Shown: positions 1-8,417, numbered from the stretch's first letter. The stretch is 64,000 nt of DNA from G965216255 sp965216255 (GCA_965216255.1 OZ244148.1:2852001-2916000), one strand, 5' to 3'. A program made the numbers and translations. The notes: a model not told the origin generated them from the letters alone.

Positions 1-191
1 TCGAAGTGATACCTGTGGTGTAGAGGACACTGGGGTGTACCACCTGCCCCGCTAGCCACACAAAGTAGGTAGCATGTAATCAAGAGTACATACCACAACG
101 GTCTTTAAAGTACGTAACCTGAGGGTTGGAGGACGGCATTAGACAGTCCAAGCAAGGCTACCTCAGACGACTTGCCGATTGCCGTAGTCTG

Positions 192-1649
192 TCACTGCGG
201 GGGTGCCTCGGTAGTCTTAATGTGCATCTCATGAATGATGTGCCTGTACTGCTGGTCGTCGGCCGTGATAACGTTTTGCGCTGCATTTACAGGCTGATAT
301 CGGCGCTCCTGCCGCGTCTGTGCCCAATGCTGTCTTCTCTTATCCACGGGCACACGGAGACGTCCCCGATCCGCCCACATGAACGACAGCGATAGTGCCA
401 TGCGATAGGCTGGTGCACTATTCAAACCTGCTTTCCGCAGCGCATGGCGATCTATAAGCGGTCCTTGGTCACTGCTCGGCGGCAGGCATACAATAAAACG
501 CACCCAGTCATCTAAACTTCCGTTGCGGGGGACGTCCACGGGAGTTACTACCAGTCTGGCACCACCTTCACCGGTTTCCGGATTGTACCACGGAATTCGG
601 GTATCATGAGTCAACAAAGAATCAAAAGCTTCCCGCAACCTAGGCCAGTAGGTGGAAGGTCGATATCGCTGCAGTCCTGTCTCGCCGTATAACAGCGGAA
701 TCCAATCTCGAAGTTTGGCTGGCGGTAATCGGACACCGTTCGGGTCACTGCGGTAGGCTTGCGGAATACTTAGTATCGTTTCCACGAACAGCCGCAGGGC
801 TATTGGGGCACCTCGTCCTGGATGCTTCGAATCCTTAACCCCCAAGTCATACAGCGCCAGGGGAAGGCATGGCAGCTTGCTTCCCTACTCTTCGCCGGGC
901 GCGAAGCCTGGCAGGTAGGCCTGTCCATCGTCGTGTCGTACCAGTCGCCCGGGCGGAGAATAGAGCCGCGACAGGCGGCTTTTCTTGTCCACCATGATCA
1001 GCGGGGCAGGAAGCATCGGATCCGGGCGGTCATTGGTTTTGTCGATGTCTACGGGCGTCTCCTCGTGCCACCATTGGACGAGTTTGCTCCACAGATACGG
1101 GCCGCGGTATCCGGCTTCCAGCGCCGTAGTCCACATCCACAATACGAAGCCAGGACTTTCCGCACTGGGGATGGATTCCGTGCGTTTGTCCTTCGTGACG
1201 GGGTTACGCACAGTATGCGGCGTGTACATGATGGCTGCCAGCCCCTCCAGGCAGCAGCCTGTGCCTTCGGATGATATCCCGGGTGGTGTTGCCCCGAACA
1301 TGGAAGCATCGGTAGCCCGCCGATGCTCTTTCCGGATATCCTTGCCGTGCGGTATCAGATGCCGGACCAGCGTGCGCAGGTCCTCGTTGGCCATCCGCCA
1401 CAGTTTGGATATGTCTTCGCTGTCCTCAGCCTGCATTCTGCGGAGTCTGCGCTGATAGGTGCCTGCGAGCTCCGTGTAGGTGGGCCACCGGGACAGGCCA
1501 GCCGCTTCCGCCACGGCTTTCAGCACGGCATTCTCGTGCTCCGGCGTTCCGGCGCCCGTGGCTGGAAATGCGGCCGCGTGCAGGATGTCCACGGATCGCG
1601 CGATCCGTGAATTGGCATCCAGTCCTATCGATTCAGCAAAACTGCTCAT
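192..1649 (-). pseudogene. Replication-initiator-like protein split by an in-frame amber codon
   Basis: Two reading pieces lie in the same frame on the minus strand: an N-terminal 254-residue piece (1649 down to 885) and a C-terminal 217-residue piece (845 down to 192). They are separated by one TAG at 885-887. After the TAG the frame continues without another stop through GSKLPCLPLALYDLG into the second piece, so they once formed a single protein of about 485 residues. The ATG overlaps the stop of the upstream ATPase gene (ATGA), suggesting translational coupling. I know no named family for certain. The setting, downstream of a RepA-like ATPase and a TOPRIM primase, suggests a plasmid or phage replication initiator. 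TAG is the normal stop of intact genes here (ychF, rpmG), so recoding is unlikely and a nonsense mutation is the simplest reading. Confidence 0.6.
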
Positions 1650-2791
1650 ATCGCCCAGTTCACCCCGTCGTCGGGAACAGGCATAACGATAACCGGCAGG
1701 TCACCGCCACGCTTGCTGTCTTGTTTCCTCTCGGTTGCCTTTTTCGGGGTTCCGTTCGTGCCGGCATCCGGGATCACCCGCTCATTCCTGTCGCCGTGCC
1801 ACGCCTCTGCCGCTTCCACCGGGCTGCACTGCTCCAGACCGCGTCTTCCCTCCTGCCCCGTCCAGCGCAGCCAGATACGCTGCCCCACCCGGCTGTAGTT
1901 GCTTTTGGTGAGGGTCAGAGACAAGCCTTGTGCCTTTTCATCTCCCTCAAGCGAACATCCGGGCGCGTTCGCCGGATCCAGCGTCCAGGCGGCCCGGACG
2001 CCGTTGTCCCAGTCGGTAGAGCCGCTGTACTTGGCACCCGAGGTCTTGGGCGGATGGGACACGATCAGGATGGCCGTGCCGGTATCGCGCGCCAGGGCGT
2101 TCAGATGTGAGAGCCATCTGCGTACGGCAGCACGGTCGTTTTCGCTGCCGGCGTAGGCGGCGGCCACCGGGTCGATCACGACGAGCCGGGGCCTGAGCCT
2201 GCGAATCCAGTCCTCCACAAATCGCCCCGTGTCGGTGAGCGTGGCCATGGTGTCGATGTGGCCGAATTCGCGCGGTCCCCAGAGCGGTCCGCTGCGCTCC
2301 ATGTAGAGGCCGTGCAGCCGGCCCTTGACTTCCTCTCCTCTCCCCGATGGTATCCGGGCCATGCGTCGTCCGAATTCCTCCGGCTCGTCTTCCCACGTCA
2401 GAAACAGCACCGGCGCCGGTGTCGCCTCCAGCGCCAGTCGAAACTGCTCCGTGCGTCGCTGCCTGCCATCCCTGTTCTGGTTCTCCAGGTCGGGTATTTC
2501 GGTGTATCCGGGTGCGGATGCGCTCCGGGCCAGTACCGGTGTGCCTACTCCCTCGTATCCGCGCCAGGCGCCGGATGCCGTGCTGCCGTCATCCGGATCG
2601 GCCGCTGCCGCGATGGCCGTGGCGAGCTCGAGGGCCAGATAGGTCTTGCCGCTTCCGCCGTGGCTCGAGAGGCGTGTTACCCTGCCTGCGGGGAGCCATC
2701 CTGGAATGACCCAGTCCCGTTGTACGGCGTCGTACGGCGTCACGGCGAAGGGCTCTGGAGGACAGGGCCAGCTGTCCAGCACGGAAAGCAC
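1646..2791 (-). CDS. RepA-like AAA ATPase / hexameric replicative helicase (mobile-element type)
   Basis: A 381-residue protein with a P-loop near residue 45 (SSHGGSGKTYLALELA). A sensor-like FLTWEDEP segment follows, then a Walker B-like LVVIDPVAAAYAGSEND and the downstream ILIVSHPPK motif. This is the arrangement of the RSF1010 RepA/AAA_25 family of hexameric helicases found on plasmids, phages and integrative elements. The last 45 residues or so are polar and low in conservation. The stop overlaps the start of the initiator-like gene by the ATGA pattern, and a decayed primase lies 24 bases upstream, so the three formed one minus-strand operon. The frame itself is intact, but its neighbours are broken, so the module is probably no longer functional. 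Confidence 0.72.
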   Translation of the reverse strand: MLSVLDSWPCPPEPFAVTPYDAVQRDWVIPGWLPAGRVTRLSSHGGSGKTYLALELATAIAAAADPDDGSTASGAWRGYEGVGTPVLARSASAPGYTEIPDLENQNRDGRQRRTEQFRLALEATPAPVLFLTWEDEPEEFGRRMARIPSGRGEEVKGRLHGLYMERSGPLWGPREFGHIDTMATLTDTGRFVEDWIRRLRPRLVVIDPVAAAYAGSENDRAAVRRWLSHLNALARDTGTAILIVSHPPKTSGAKYSGSTDWDNGVRAAWTLDPANAPGCSLEGDEKAQGLSLTLTKSNYSRVGQRIWLRWTGQEGRRGLEQCSPVEAAEAWHGDRNERVIPDAGTNGTPKKATERKQDSKRGGDLPVIVMPVPDDGVNWAI

Positions 2792-2815
2792 GCGCTGGAG
2801 TCTGTCTGCGCGATC

Positions 2816-3395
2816 TTACAGCTTTTCGTGGCCGTAGGCCTCCTTAACCTGATTAGCCAGGGGAAGCGTGGCTGCCGGCTCCAGCACGTCCCTGAGCTCC
2901 TGTACGGCCTCTGTCAGCTCGTGCCCGGATGTTCGGTCCACCTTGCTGGCGAGCTTCAGGGCCTCTTCTCTGGATGCCTCCAGTGCCCGCTGAGCAGCCT
3001 GTTCGTCCATGTGTTTCAGCGTTTCCGTGTCGCCCTCGGCTTCGGCCCTTGCCCGTATGGCTGCCTTTACCTGGTCACTCCTTCCGGTCTCCGCCGGCTG
3101 TTGCCGGCATTACAGTGCCATTGTGCTTTGTCAGTTGCGACAGCCGTTTGGCGGGATCCTCTCCCCTTCGGTACACCGTCGCGCGCACGGTTATGCCGTG
3201 TGCATCCAGCTGTTCGGCGGCCCCCATCGCCGCAAGTCTACCGGCGGGATCCCCGTCTACGTGAAGCATTACATTGCCATAGCCACGCACGGCCTCGGCT
3301 TCCAGAGAGGCCAGGCCGGATGTACCGCACGTGCCGATTATCTTGGGATAGTATGCTCGGAGTGGGCTCTTGCGCGAACAGGACCTAGTGGGTCA
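2816..3395 (-). pseudogene. Truncated, frameshifted TOPRIM-domain primase
   Basis: Reading the minus strand from about 3395 gives LRAYYPKIIGTCGTSGLASL, then a TOPRIM core (VMLHVDGDPAGRLAA, later RRGEDPAKRL), ending at a TGA at 3075. The adjacent frame takes over at about 3085 (SDQVKAAIRARAEAEGDTET...) and runs to a stop at 2816, so a frameshift separates the TOPRIM part from its C-terminal tail. The zinc-binding and catalytic N-terminal half is absent: upstream of 3395 the frame meets a stop at once. The glycine-rich GTSG and the DGDxAG motif are classic TOPRIM features of DnaG-like mobile-element primases. It belongs with the downstream RepA-like ATPase as one replication module. Confidence 0.6.
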
Positions 3396-3511
3396 GTTAG
3401 AACGAATCGGAAACGCAGCGCTCGCAGCGCCTGAATTACGCTTCCTGCGTGCGCTCCATTGACGATTGTCTACTTGCCAAAACGCAAGTTCGTTTAGGGC
3501 CACTGAGGTGG

Positions 3512-4003
3512 TCACAGCCTAAACCATAGGCCAAGGCGCAAAGCGGGGCGTAGTGGTCCGATCTCAACGTAATAAATACTGCCGGATGGCCGTGGCCGCG
3601 TAAGGCGAAGAAACGGATCCAAGAACAGGCGGAATTGCTTATTCTTGTCTGCCCGTGTGGCGCGGCGGGTAAAGAATAGGCTGGGGCCAAATCGAACGCC
3701 TACATCTACGTCATAGCCGTAATCCGCTTGGCCTAATACTCGTAGGACACCGAGTGGGCGAAAAGAGACGCCGACGCCCCCGGACACAACGAGAGATGTT
3801 CTCGACCGGCCCAGCGATGGTTGCAGTTCCGAGTAGACGGCAGACTCTATAGTATAAACGGCATGCACATCGACATAATTCACCTGTGAGCCGATGCCGG
3901 GCCACACGGCAAAGCCTGCCTGAAGCGTGTGCTGAGCCAGACAAGTCGTGGTACACCAGAGCAGCCCTGCCATGTAAATGGAACGTTTCACCGGTACCGT
4001 CAT
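3512..4003 (-). CDS. Small secreted beta-barrel-like protein
   Basis: A 163-residue protein with an N-terminal signal peptide (basic MTVPVKRS, hydrophobic IYMAGLLWC, then TTTCLAQ before the mature start at HTLQ). Alternating polar and hydrophobic stretches follow, and the C-terminus ends LRLGLWFRL, resembling an outer-membrane barrel end strand. No named family is recognised. It is divergent from ychF, with only 28 bases between the two starts, so both promoters must lie in or overlap that short gap and the 5' coding ends. A role in the outer membrane is inferred from the signal peptide and strand pattern only. Confidence 0.62.
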   Translation of the reverse strand: MTVPVKRSIYMAGLLWCTTTCLAQHTLQAGFAVWPGIGSQVNYVDVHAVYTIESAVYSELQPSLGRSRTSLVVSGGVGVSFRPLGVLRVLGQADYGYDVDVGVRFGPSLFFTRRATRADKNKQFRLFLDPFLRLTRPRPSGSIYYVEIGPLRPALRLGLWFRL

Positions 4004-4031
4004 AGGCGGCTCTTTTGTGGTTTAGCGACAC

Positions 4032-5129
4032 ATGTCTGTTTGCTGTGGAATCATCGGGCTGCCAAATGTTGGCAAGTCTACGCTATTCAATGCGTTGAGC
4101 GGCGCAGGTGCGGCGGCGGCCAACTATCCGTTTTGCACCATCGAGCCCAATCGCGGCATTGTGCCCGTGCCCGACCGGCGTCTTGAACGCCTGGCCAGAC
4201 TCGCTCGCTCTCCCCGCGTGGTCTCGACAACGATGGAATTCGTAGACATTGCCGGCCTAGTGGCGGGGGCTTCCCGGGGAGAAGGGCTGGGGAACGCCTT
4301 CCTAGGGCAAATTAGGCAGGTGGATGCCATTCTGCACGTCGTCCGATGTTTTGAGGATGAGAATATCACACACGTTGCTGGCGGCGTTGATCCCGCGCGC
4401 GACATGGATATCATTGAGACAGAATTACTTCTGAAGGACTTGGATACAGTAGAACGAAGCCTTGACAAAGCGGCGAAACAAGCAATGGGTGGCTGTAGGA
4501 GATCCCGGGCCCGGCTGGCCTTTCTGGGAGGACTTGTGGATCAGCTCGGTGCGGGGCAATCGGCCCGGGGCTCTGCGGTGCGGAGTTCAGACGAAGCGGA
4601 GACGATGCGCTCACTGTGCCTGCTGTCGGACCGTCCGGTGCTGTATGTTGCCAACGTTGCAGAAAGAGACTTGCCGGCGGGATGTCCGGCAAGTGAGAAA
4701 GTCCATGCCCTTGCGGCCGAGCGAGGGGCAGGCGCCTTAACAATAAGTGCCGAATTTGAGGCACAGCTAACGGAATTTGAGCAGGAGGAACGAGAGGACT
4801 TTCTGCGTTCAGCAGGACTCGAAGACTCGGTGCTACGGAGTCTGGTTCGTGCCTCATACACACTCCTGGGCCTAGTCACCTTTTTTACACACGGGCCCAA
4901 GGAAACCCGTAGCTGGACGGTAAACGACGGTACTCGGGCTCCCGAGGCCGGAGGGTGCGTTCATTCGGATTTCGAGCGTGGCTTCATTCGTGCCGAGGCC
5001 ATTGCCATTGAGGAGTTGCTGCGCTTGGGGTCTGAAGGCGCCGCGCGAAGTGCGGGGGCCATGCGCTCGGAAGGAAAGGAATACGTAGTGAGGGACGGAG
5101 ATGTCATACTGTTTAGGTTCAATGTTTAG
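4032..5129 (+). CDS. ychF: Redox/ribosome-associated ATPase YchF (Obg-type P-loop protein)
   Basis: At 365 residues it is close to the family's usual 363. It carries the P-loop GLPNVGKS at residues 9-16, the switch region with DIAGLV at about 72-77, and NVAE at 208-211 in place of the NKxD motif. The replaced NKxD explains why this family prefers ATP over GTP. The C-terminal TGS domain (about 280-363) shows the conserved FFTHGPKETRSW and the AGCVHSDFERGFIRAE-like stretch (here GGCVHSDFERGFIRAE). The family binds ribosomes and is linked to stress responses. The 3' end overlaps the start of the next gene, suggesting co-transcription. Confidence 0.95.
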   Translation: MSVCCGIIGLPNVGKSTLFNALSGAGAAAANYPFCTIEPNRGIVPVPDRRLERLARLARSPRVVSTTMEFVDIAGLVAGASRGEGLGNAFLGQIRQVDAILHVVRCFEDENITHVAGGVDPARDMDIIETELLLKDLDTVERSLDKAAKQAMGGCRRSRARLAFLGGLVDQLGAGQSARGSAVRSSDEAETMRSLCLLSDRPVLYVANVAERDLPAGCPASEKVHALAAERGAGALTISAEFEAQLTEFEQEEREDFLRSAGLEDSVLRSLVRASYTLLGLVTFFTHGPKETRSWTVNDGTRAPEAGGCVHSDFERGFIRAEAIAIEELLRLGSEGAARSAGAMRSEGKEYVVRDGDVILFRFNV

Positions 5130-6000
5130 GAATCTGCATCTTGCTGCACGCTGGGGTGTAACGTGTGCGGTATGCAGCATTAGGGTGCGCTACGTAGTGC
5201 CCTTCTGTATTGCCTACTTCGCGTGTGTCTCCGTGTATGCTCAGGAGCATGTGGCCGGCCGTCGTGCGGACTCGGTGGCCATGCGCGTTTACCAGGCGCA
5301 TGGAGGTGCAGAAGTGTGGGAAGCACTACCCTTCCTCGGATTTACGTACTCGGTGATTCGGCAGCAAGAAACGCTCTATACGTATCGCCATCTGTGGAAT
5401 CGTCGTACCGGCCAGTACCGCCTCGAACTTCCGGGACCGGCCAGCGAGCCTTACGTCATCCTCTTCAACGTACATACGGGTCTTGGAACCGCGCACTGGA
5501 ACGGGTCGGAAATTCCGAATCCAACCCTCCAAACGCTGCTCGAACGGGCCCGGGATCGATTCGCGAACGATACATTCTGGCTGCTGGCGCCTTTGCGGCT
5601 ATTCGATCCGGGTGTCCGGCGTAGCCTGCTTCCAGATTCAACGGGCGAGGAATACGATGTCCTGCATCTTACGTTCGCATACGAGGGGGTCGGGCCCGGC
5701 CGCGAGTACTGGCTTGATGTCGACAGGGCTACGGGTAGGCTGCGTGCATGGCGCTACCGTGCCGCGCATGACGGGCCTAGTTCGTCCCTCCGGGCGTTTG
5801 ATTGGAGGGGATACGAAGTGCACACAACGCCATGGGGCCCGCTTGTTTTGTCCACGCTCAAGCGCGCTGTCGGCCGGTCCTATGGAATAGTTACCGATGG
5901 AATTGCGACGCCGCTGGAATTGGATCCAAACCTGTTTGTAGATCCAGCGCCGCTGCTGACGCCGGCTGATTCTATCGGAGCTGTCTCTGGAGGCCAGTAA
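5122..6000 (+). CDS. Secreted protein of unknown function upstream of a LolC/E-type permease
   Basis: The ATG at 5122 lies within the last codons of ychF; an alternative in-frame ATG is at 5101. The protein has about 292 residues from 5122. A long N-region is followed by a hydrophobic stretch (VVPFCIAYFACVSVYAQ) that looks like a signal peptide cleaved after AQ. The mature part begins with a helix (AMRVYQAHGGAEVWEALPFL) and continues as strand-rich sequence without transmembrane segments, resembling periplasmic or lipoprotein-carrier proteins of the Bacteroidota. No catalytic motif is visible. It ends two bases before the GTG start of the permease gene, so the two are probably translated from one message. 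The pairing makes an envelope lipid or lipoprotein-handling role plausible but unproven. Confidence 0.7.
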   Translation: MFRNLHLAARWGVTCAVCSIRVRYVVPFCIAYFACVSVYAQEHVAGRRADSVAMRVYQAHGGAEVWEALPFLGFTYSVIRQQETLYTYRHLWNRRTGQYRLELPGPASEPYVILFNVHTGLGTAHWNGSEIPNPTLQTLLERARDRFANDTFWLLAPLRLFDPGVRRSLLPDSTGEEYDVLHLTFAYEGVGPGREYWLDVDRATGRLRAWRYRAAHDGPSSSLRAFDWRGYEVHTTPWGPLVLSTLKRAVGRSYGIVTDGIATPLELDPNLFVDPAPLLTPADSIGAVSGGQ

Positions 6001-6002
6001 GC

Positions 6003-7238
6003 GTGGACTATTGCCTTCTTATTGCCCGGAGGTATCTGGCGAGCCGAAGGCGCATTACAATGATTTCCGTTATTACGGGAATATCGGTGTTGGGGGTATC
6101 CCTGGGTGTTGCAGCCCTGATCGTGGTCTTGTCGGTAATGAACGGGTTCTATGATGTGGTGCGTGACCTACTGGTATCTGTAGATCCGCACTTACGTATC
6201 GTTAGCACCGAGGGCGGAGGCATTAATGAGGACGTGCGTAATATCGCGGACTTGGCCCTGTCAGTTCCAAGCGTTGTGGAGGTATCCCCGTACGTGGAAG
6301 GAAAGGCCCTGCTTCTGCATGATAGTGCTGCGCAGACCAATCGTGTGGTAATTGTACGGGGCATTGACACCACGGCTGCCGCGGCCATGAAGCCGGTTAT
6401 TGGCACTTCCTTTCTAGGGCAAGCACCCTCCGGCCCTGGCGCCGTGGTCGGTCAAAGCTTAGCGAGGCGTCTGGCCCTGGAGCCTGGAAGGCAGGTAGCG
6501 CTGCTGTCGGCGCCCGCCATCGGGCAGGTGCTGACAAGTCTATTTCCCGCAGCGCCGGTGGCACGTTTTGAGGTACGCGGACTTTTTCAGTTGGAGGCTA
6601 GCTATGACAACACGCATGTATTCGTGGATATCGGCGCGGCGCAGCGGCTATTTCGCATGCAGAATCGGGTCTCAGGAATAGCGCTGCGGCTGGCTGATTA
6701 TCGACGCGCCGCCGAAGTCAAGAAGGAACTGCAGGCCCGCTTGCATTCGCCCCATTTACTGGTGCAGACGTGGTATGATCAACAGCGTTCCCTGTACGAG
6801 GTTATGCGCCTCGAGAAATGGGGTGCCTCCCTTGTACTGGTCCTAATTAGCGTCGTGGCGGCCTTCAACATCGTGGGCTCCTTGACGATGCTAGTTATCG
6901 AGAAGAGGAAGGATGTGGGTGTCCTTCGGACGATGGGTGCGTCAAGGCGAAGAATCCGGCGGATCTTTCTATTGGAAGGAGCGCTGATCGGTGTCTTGGG
7001 TACCGGACTTGGATTTTGTGCGGGCCTGGCCCTGTGTCTGCTCCAGGAGCAATTCCATTTCGTTCCCCTGTTGGGTGCGGAATCGTTTGTCATTGATTCA
7101 TATCCGGTTGCCGTGCGTATTTTCGACCTGTTGGGAATAGCAGTGGTATCCTTCGGGCTATGTCTGCTCGCCTCAATCTATCCTGCCTCACGTGCCGCAA
7201 GGATTGTGCCGGCACGGGCCGTGCATCGAACGCACTGA
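6003..7238 (+). CDS. ABC transporter permease of the LolC/LolE (FtsX-like) family
   Basis: A 411-residue inner-membrane protein with the MacB/LolC architecture. TM1 is near residues 20-45 (SVITGISVLGVSLGVAALIVVLSVMNGF), followed by a periplasmic domain to about residue 260. Three C-terminal TM segments (LVLVLISVVAAFNIVGSL, IGVLGTGLGFCAGLALC, LLGIAVVSFGLCLLASIYPA) carry the FtsX-type KRKDVGVLRTMGAS coupling motif and the final YPASRAARI. The family extracts lipoproteins from the inner membrane with the ATPase LolD, which is not in this window. The start is GTG, chosen because the N-terminal LLIARRYLASRR matches family members. It lies immediately behind the secreted-protein gene. Confidence 0.9.
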   Translation: MDYCLLIARRYLASRRRITMISVITGISVLGVSLGVAALIVVLSVMNGFYDVVRDLLVSVDPHLRIVSTEGGGINEDVRNIADLALSVPSVVEVSPYVEGKALLLHDSAAQTNRVVIVRGIDTTAAAAMKPVIGTSFLGQAPSGPGAVVGQSLARRLALEPGRQVALLSAPAIGQVLTSLFPAAPVARFEVRGLFQLEASYDNTHVFVDIGAAQRLFRMQNRVSGIALRLADYRRAAEVKKELQARLHSPHLLVQTWYDQQRSLYEVMRLEKWGASLVLVLISVVAAFNIVGSLTMLVIEKRKDVGVLRTMGASRRRIRRIFLLEGALIGVLGTGLGFCAGLALCLLQEQFHFVPLLGAESFVIDSYPVAVRIFDLLGIAVVSFGLCLLASIYPASRAARIVPARAVHRTH

Positions 7239-7344
7239 CGGAACAAGCCGCGGGATGGCGGCTATACGGGCTTCGCCAATGTTGCGTCTTCGCGGCTCAG
7301 CGTTGTATCTTAACAGTCTTTCTCCTATTCAGCAAAGCGGGACA

Positions 7345-7581
7345 ATGGCACGTAAGGACCAGTTGACGGGAAAGGGGCCTATGTCGGGGAACTCTGTTTC
7401 TCACGCCCATAACAAGGCGCGGCGATGCTTTGGCGTTAATCTTCAAACAAAGCGGTTTTTTCTGCCGAATGAGCGTCGGTGGATTACGCTTCGGGTATCT
7501 GCGAACACGATTAAGACCATTAACAAGAAAGGTTTGGTGGCGGTGCTGCGGGAGGCGCGGCGACGGGGAGTTCACGTTTAG
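7345..7581 (+). CDS. rpmB: 50S ribosomal protein L28
   Basis: The ATG at 7345 gives 78 residues beginning MARKDQLTGKGPMSGNSVSH, the canonical L28 N-terminus, with KRFFLPNERRW and the LRVSANTIKTINKKGL motif later. A longer in-frame reading from upstream overlaps the end of the permease region but is not conserved, so the ATG is preferred. It heads the rpmB-rpmG-DUF4295 group, a gene order characteristic of Bacteroidota and relatives, and is followed by three tRNA genes. It is a structural component of the large ribosomal subunit. Confidence 0.95.
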   Translation: MARKDQLTGKGPMSGNSVSHAHNKARRCFGVNLQTKRFFLPNERRWITLRVSANTIKTINKKGLVAVLREARRRGVHV

Positions 7582-7604
7582 TTGAATCAACGGGAGGCTG
7601 GGTC

Positions 7605-7778
7605 ATGGCCAGGAAATCGAAGGACATCCGCCAGAAGGTTATCCTAGAATGCACCGAGCAACCGGGGACATCGCGGTATTCCACGATAAAGAATCGACGT
7701 AATTCGCCGGAGCGGCTCGAGCTCAAGAAATACAACGCCCGGCTGCGCAAGTATACCCTCCATCGCGAGATAAAGTAG
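7605..7778 (+). CDS. rpmG: 50S ribosomal protein L33
   Basis: A 57-residue protein (MARKSKDIRQKVILECTEQ...) with the family motif YSTIKNRRNSPERLELKKY and the C-terminal LRKYTLHREIK. The zinc cysteine pairs of some L33 paralogues are absent (a single Cys), so this is the C-minus type. A purine-rich GGGAGG lies about 8 bases upstream of the ATG, so a Shine-Dalgarno-like site supports the start. It sits 23 bases after rpmB and 3 bases before the DUF4295 gene, in one operon. Confidence 0.94.
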   Translation: MARKSKDIRQKVILECTEQPGTSRYSTIKNRRNSPERLELKKYNARLRKYTLHREIK

Positions 7779-7781
7779 GCT

Positions 7782-7949
7782 ATGGCCAAGAACAGATCCT
7801 TTGGAGACAAGGTCCTTCGTCGCAGGCAGGAACGGGTCGTGATGGCCAAACTTGTTGTGGCGGAGAAGAAGCTGAACGGCAGCTATCGCTTTCGGGAAAG
7901 GATGGTGCCGCTTGCCGAAGTACAGGCCAAAATTAAGGCGGCACAATAG
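7782..7949 (+). CDS. DUF4295 family small protein
   Basis: A 55-residue basic protein (MAKNRSFGDKVLRRRQERVV...AEKKLNGSYRFRERMV...). It matches the DUF4295 pattern: an N-terminal AK.SFGDKV, then a VVAEKK.NG.YRFR core. The family is known from Bacteroidota/Rhodothermota, almost always directly behind rpmG as here, and is presumed ribosome-associated from that context. The gene is important as a taxonomic marker for the window. It ends 6 bases before the tRNA-Pro gene. Confidence 0.88.
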   Translation: MAKNRSFGDKVLRRRQERVVMAKLVVAEKKLNGSYRFRERMVPLAEVQAKIKAAQ

Positions 7950-7955
7950 GGTCGT

Positions 7956-8032
7956 CGGGGCGTAGCTCAGTCCGGTAGAGCACTGCGTTTGGGACGCAGG
8001 GGTCGTCGGTTCAAGTCCGGCCGCCCCGACCA
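7956..8032 (+). tRNA. tRNA-Pro (anticodon TGG), CCA encoded
   Basis: The acceptor stem CGGGGCG (7956-7962) pairs with CGCCCCG (8022-8028). The D arm is GCTC...GAGC, and the anticodon stem CTGCG/CGCAG encloses the loop TTTGGGA, giving anticodon TGG. The T arm contains GGTTCAAGT. A discriminator A is followed by a genomically encoded CCA. Confidence 0.95.
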
Positions 8033-8046
8033 TTGTTCTTTGATAG

Positions 8047-8331
8047 GCGCCCGTAGCTCAACCGGATAGAGCAGCGGACTTCTACTGCAAGTGGGCCGCT
8101 GGCGAGAAATCGTCGGCGTGTAAGTGGTCAAATTCGGGGAAACCTACGGAAAATTCTATGGCAATCCCGAGCCAAGTCCCGAATAGGGAACGGTGTAGAG
8201 ACTAGACGGCCACCACCTTCGTGCGCCTCTGCGATCAGAGAGAACATGGTGAAGGGATAGTCCAGGGAGCTGGGAAACCAGCACAAACCTGAATCCGCAG
8301 GTTGCAGGTTCGAGTCCTGCCGGGCGTGCCA
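8047..8331 (+). tRNA. tRNA-Arg (anticodon TCT) interrupted by a group I intron
   Basis: The acceptor GCGCCCG (8047-8053) pairs with CGGGCGT (8321-8327, ending in one G-U), followed by discriminator G and an encoded CCA (8329-8331). The D arm is GCTC/GAGC. The 5' half of the anticodon arm is GCGGA plus CTTCT, ending at 8083; the 3' half is AATCCGC, resuming at 8292. Joined, they give a perfect 5-bp stem and a 7-base loop CTTCTAA with anticodon TCT. The T arm GCAGG/CCTGC encloses TTCGAGT. The 208 bases between the halves are a group I intron, so the mature tRNA requires splicing. This tRNA would decode AGA (and AGG by wobble). Confidence 0.95.
8084..8291 (+). other. Group I (IC3-like) self-splicing intron in tRNA-Arg(UCU)
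   Basis: A 208-base intron inserted directly after the third anticodon base. P1 forms from UCU at the exon end (8081-8083) plus ACU of the intron, against AGUGGG at 8090-8095, and places a U-G wobble exactly at the 5' splice site (U8083-G8093). P2 is GCTGGCGA/TCGTCGGC with a GAAA loop. The conserved core elements are visible: P (AATTCGGGGAAACCTACGG, 8131-8149), Q (GGCAATCCCGAGCCAAG, 8160-8176), R (GTGTAGAGACTAGACGG, 8193-8209) and S (8248-8269, with GATAGTCC pairing to GACTA for P7). The last base is G. The core matches, from memory, the Azoarcus tRNA-Ile intron of subgroup IC3. No endonuclease frame is present. Confidence 0.93.
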
Positions 8332-8346
8332 GTATTGATTTGGTAC

Positions 8347-8417
8347 GGTGACGTGGCCGAGTGGCTAGGCAGAGGCCTGCAAAGCCTTGTACGGCGGTTC
8401 GAATCCGCCCGTCACCT
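8347..8417 (+). tRNA. tRNA-Cys (anticodon GCA), no encoded CCA
   Basis: The acceptor GGTGACG (8347-8353) pairs with CGTCACC (8410-8416), followed by discriminator T, the expected identity base for cysteine. The anticodon stem GAGGC/GCCTT encloses CTGCAAA, giving GCA. The T loop is TTCGAAT. Unlike the two tRNAs upstream, the 3' CCA is not encoded. Confidence 0.93.

Noticed and set aside
885..887. Amber codon in the initiator-like gene as a sign of stop-codon recoding
   Set aside because: ychF, rpmG and the DUF4295 gene end normally with TAG, so TAG is a working stop in this genome. The other internal TAGs are in dead insertion sequences.
2258..3388. Long plus-strand open frame over the replication module
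   Set aside because: It runs opposite to the RepA-like ATPase and primase, has no domain motif and unusual composition; a shadow of the minus-strand genes.
7192..7581. Longer L28 protein of 129 residues
   Set aside because: The first 50 residues overlap the end of the permease gene and do not match L28; the ATG at 7345 starts the family sequence.
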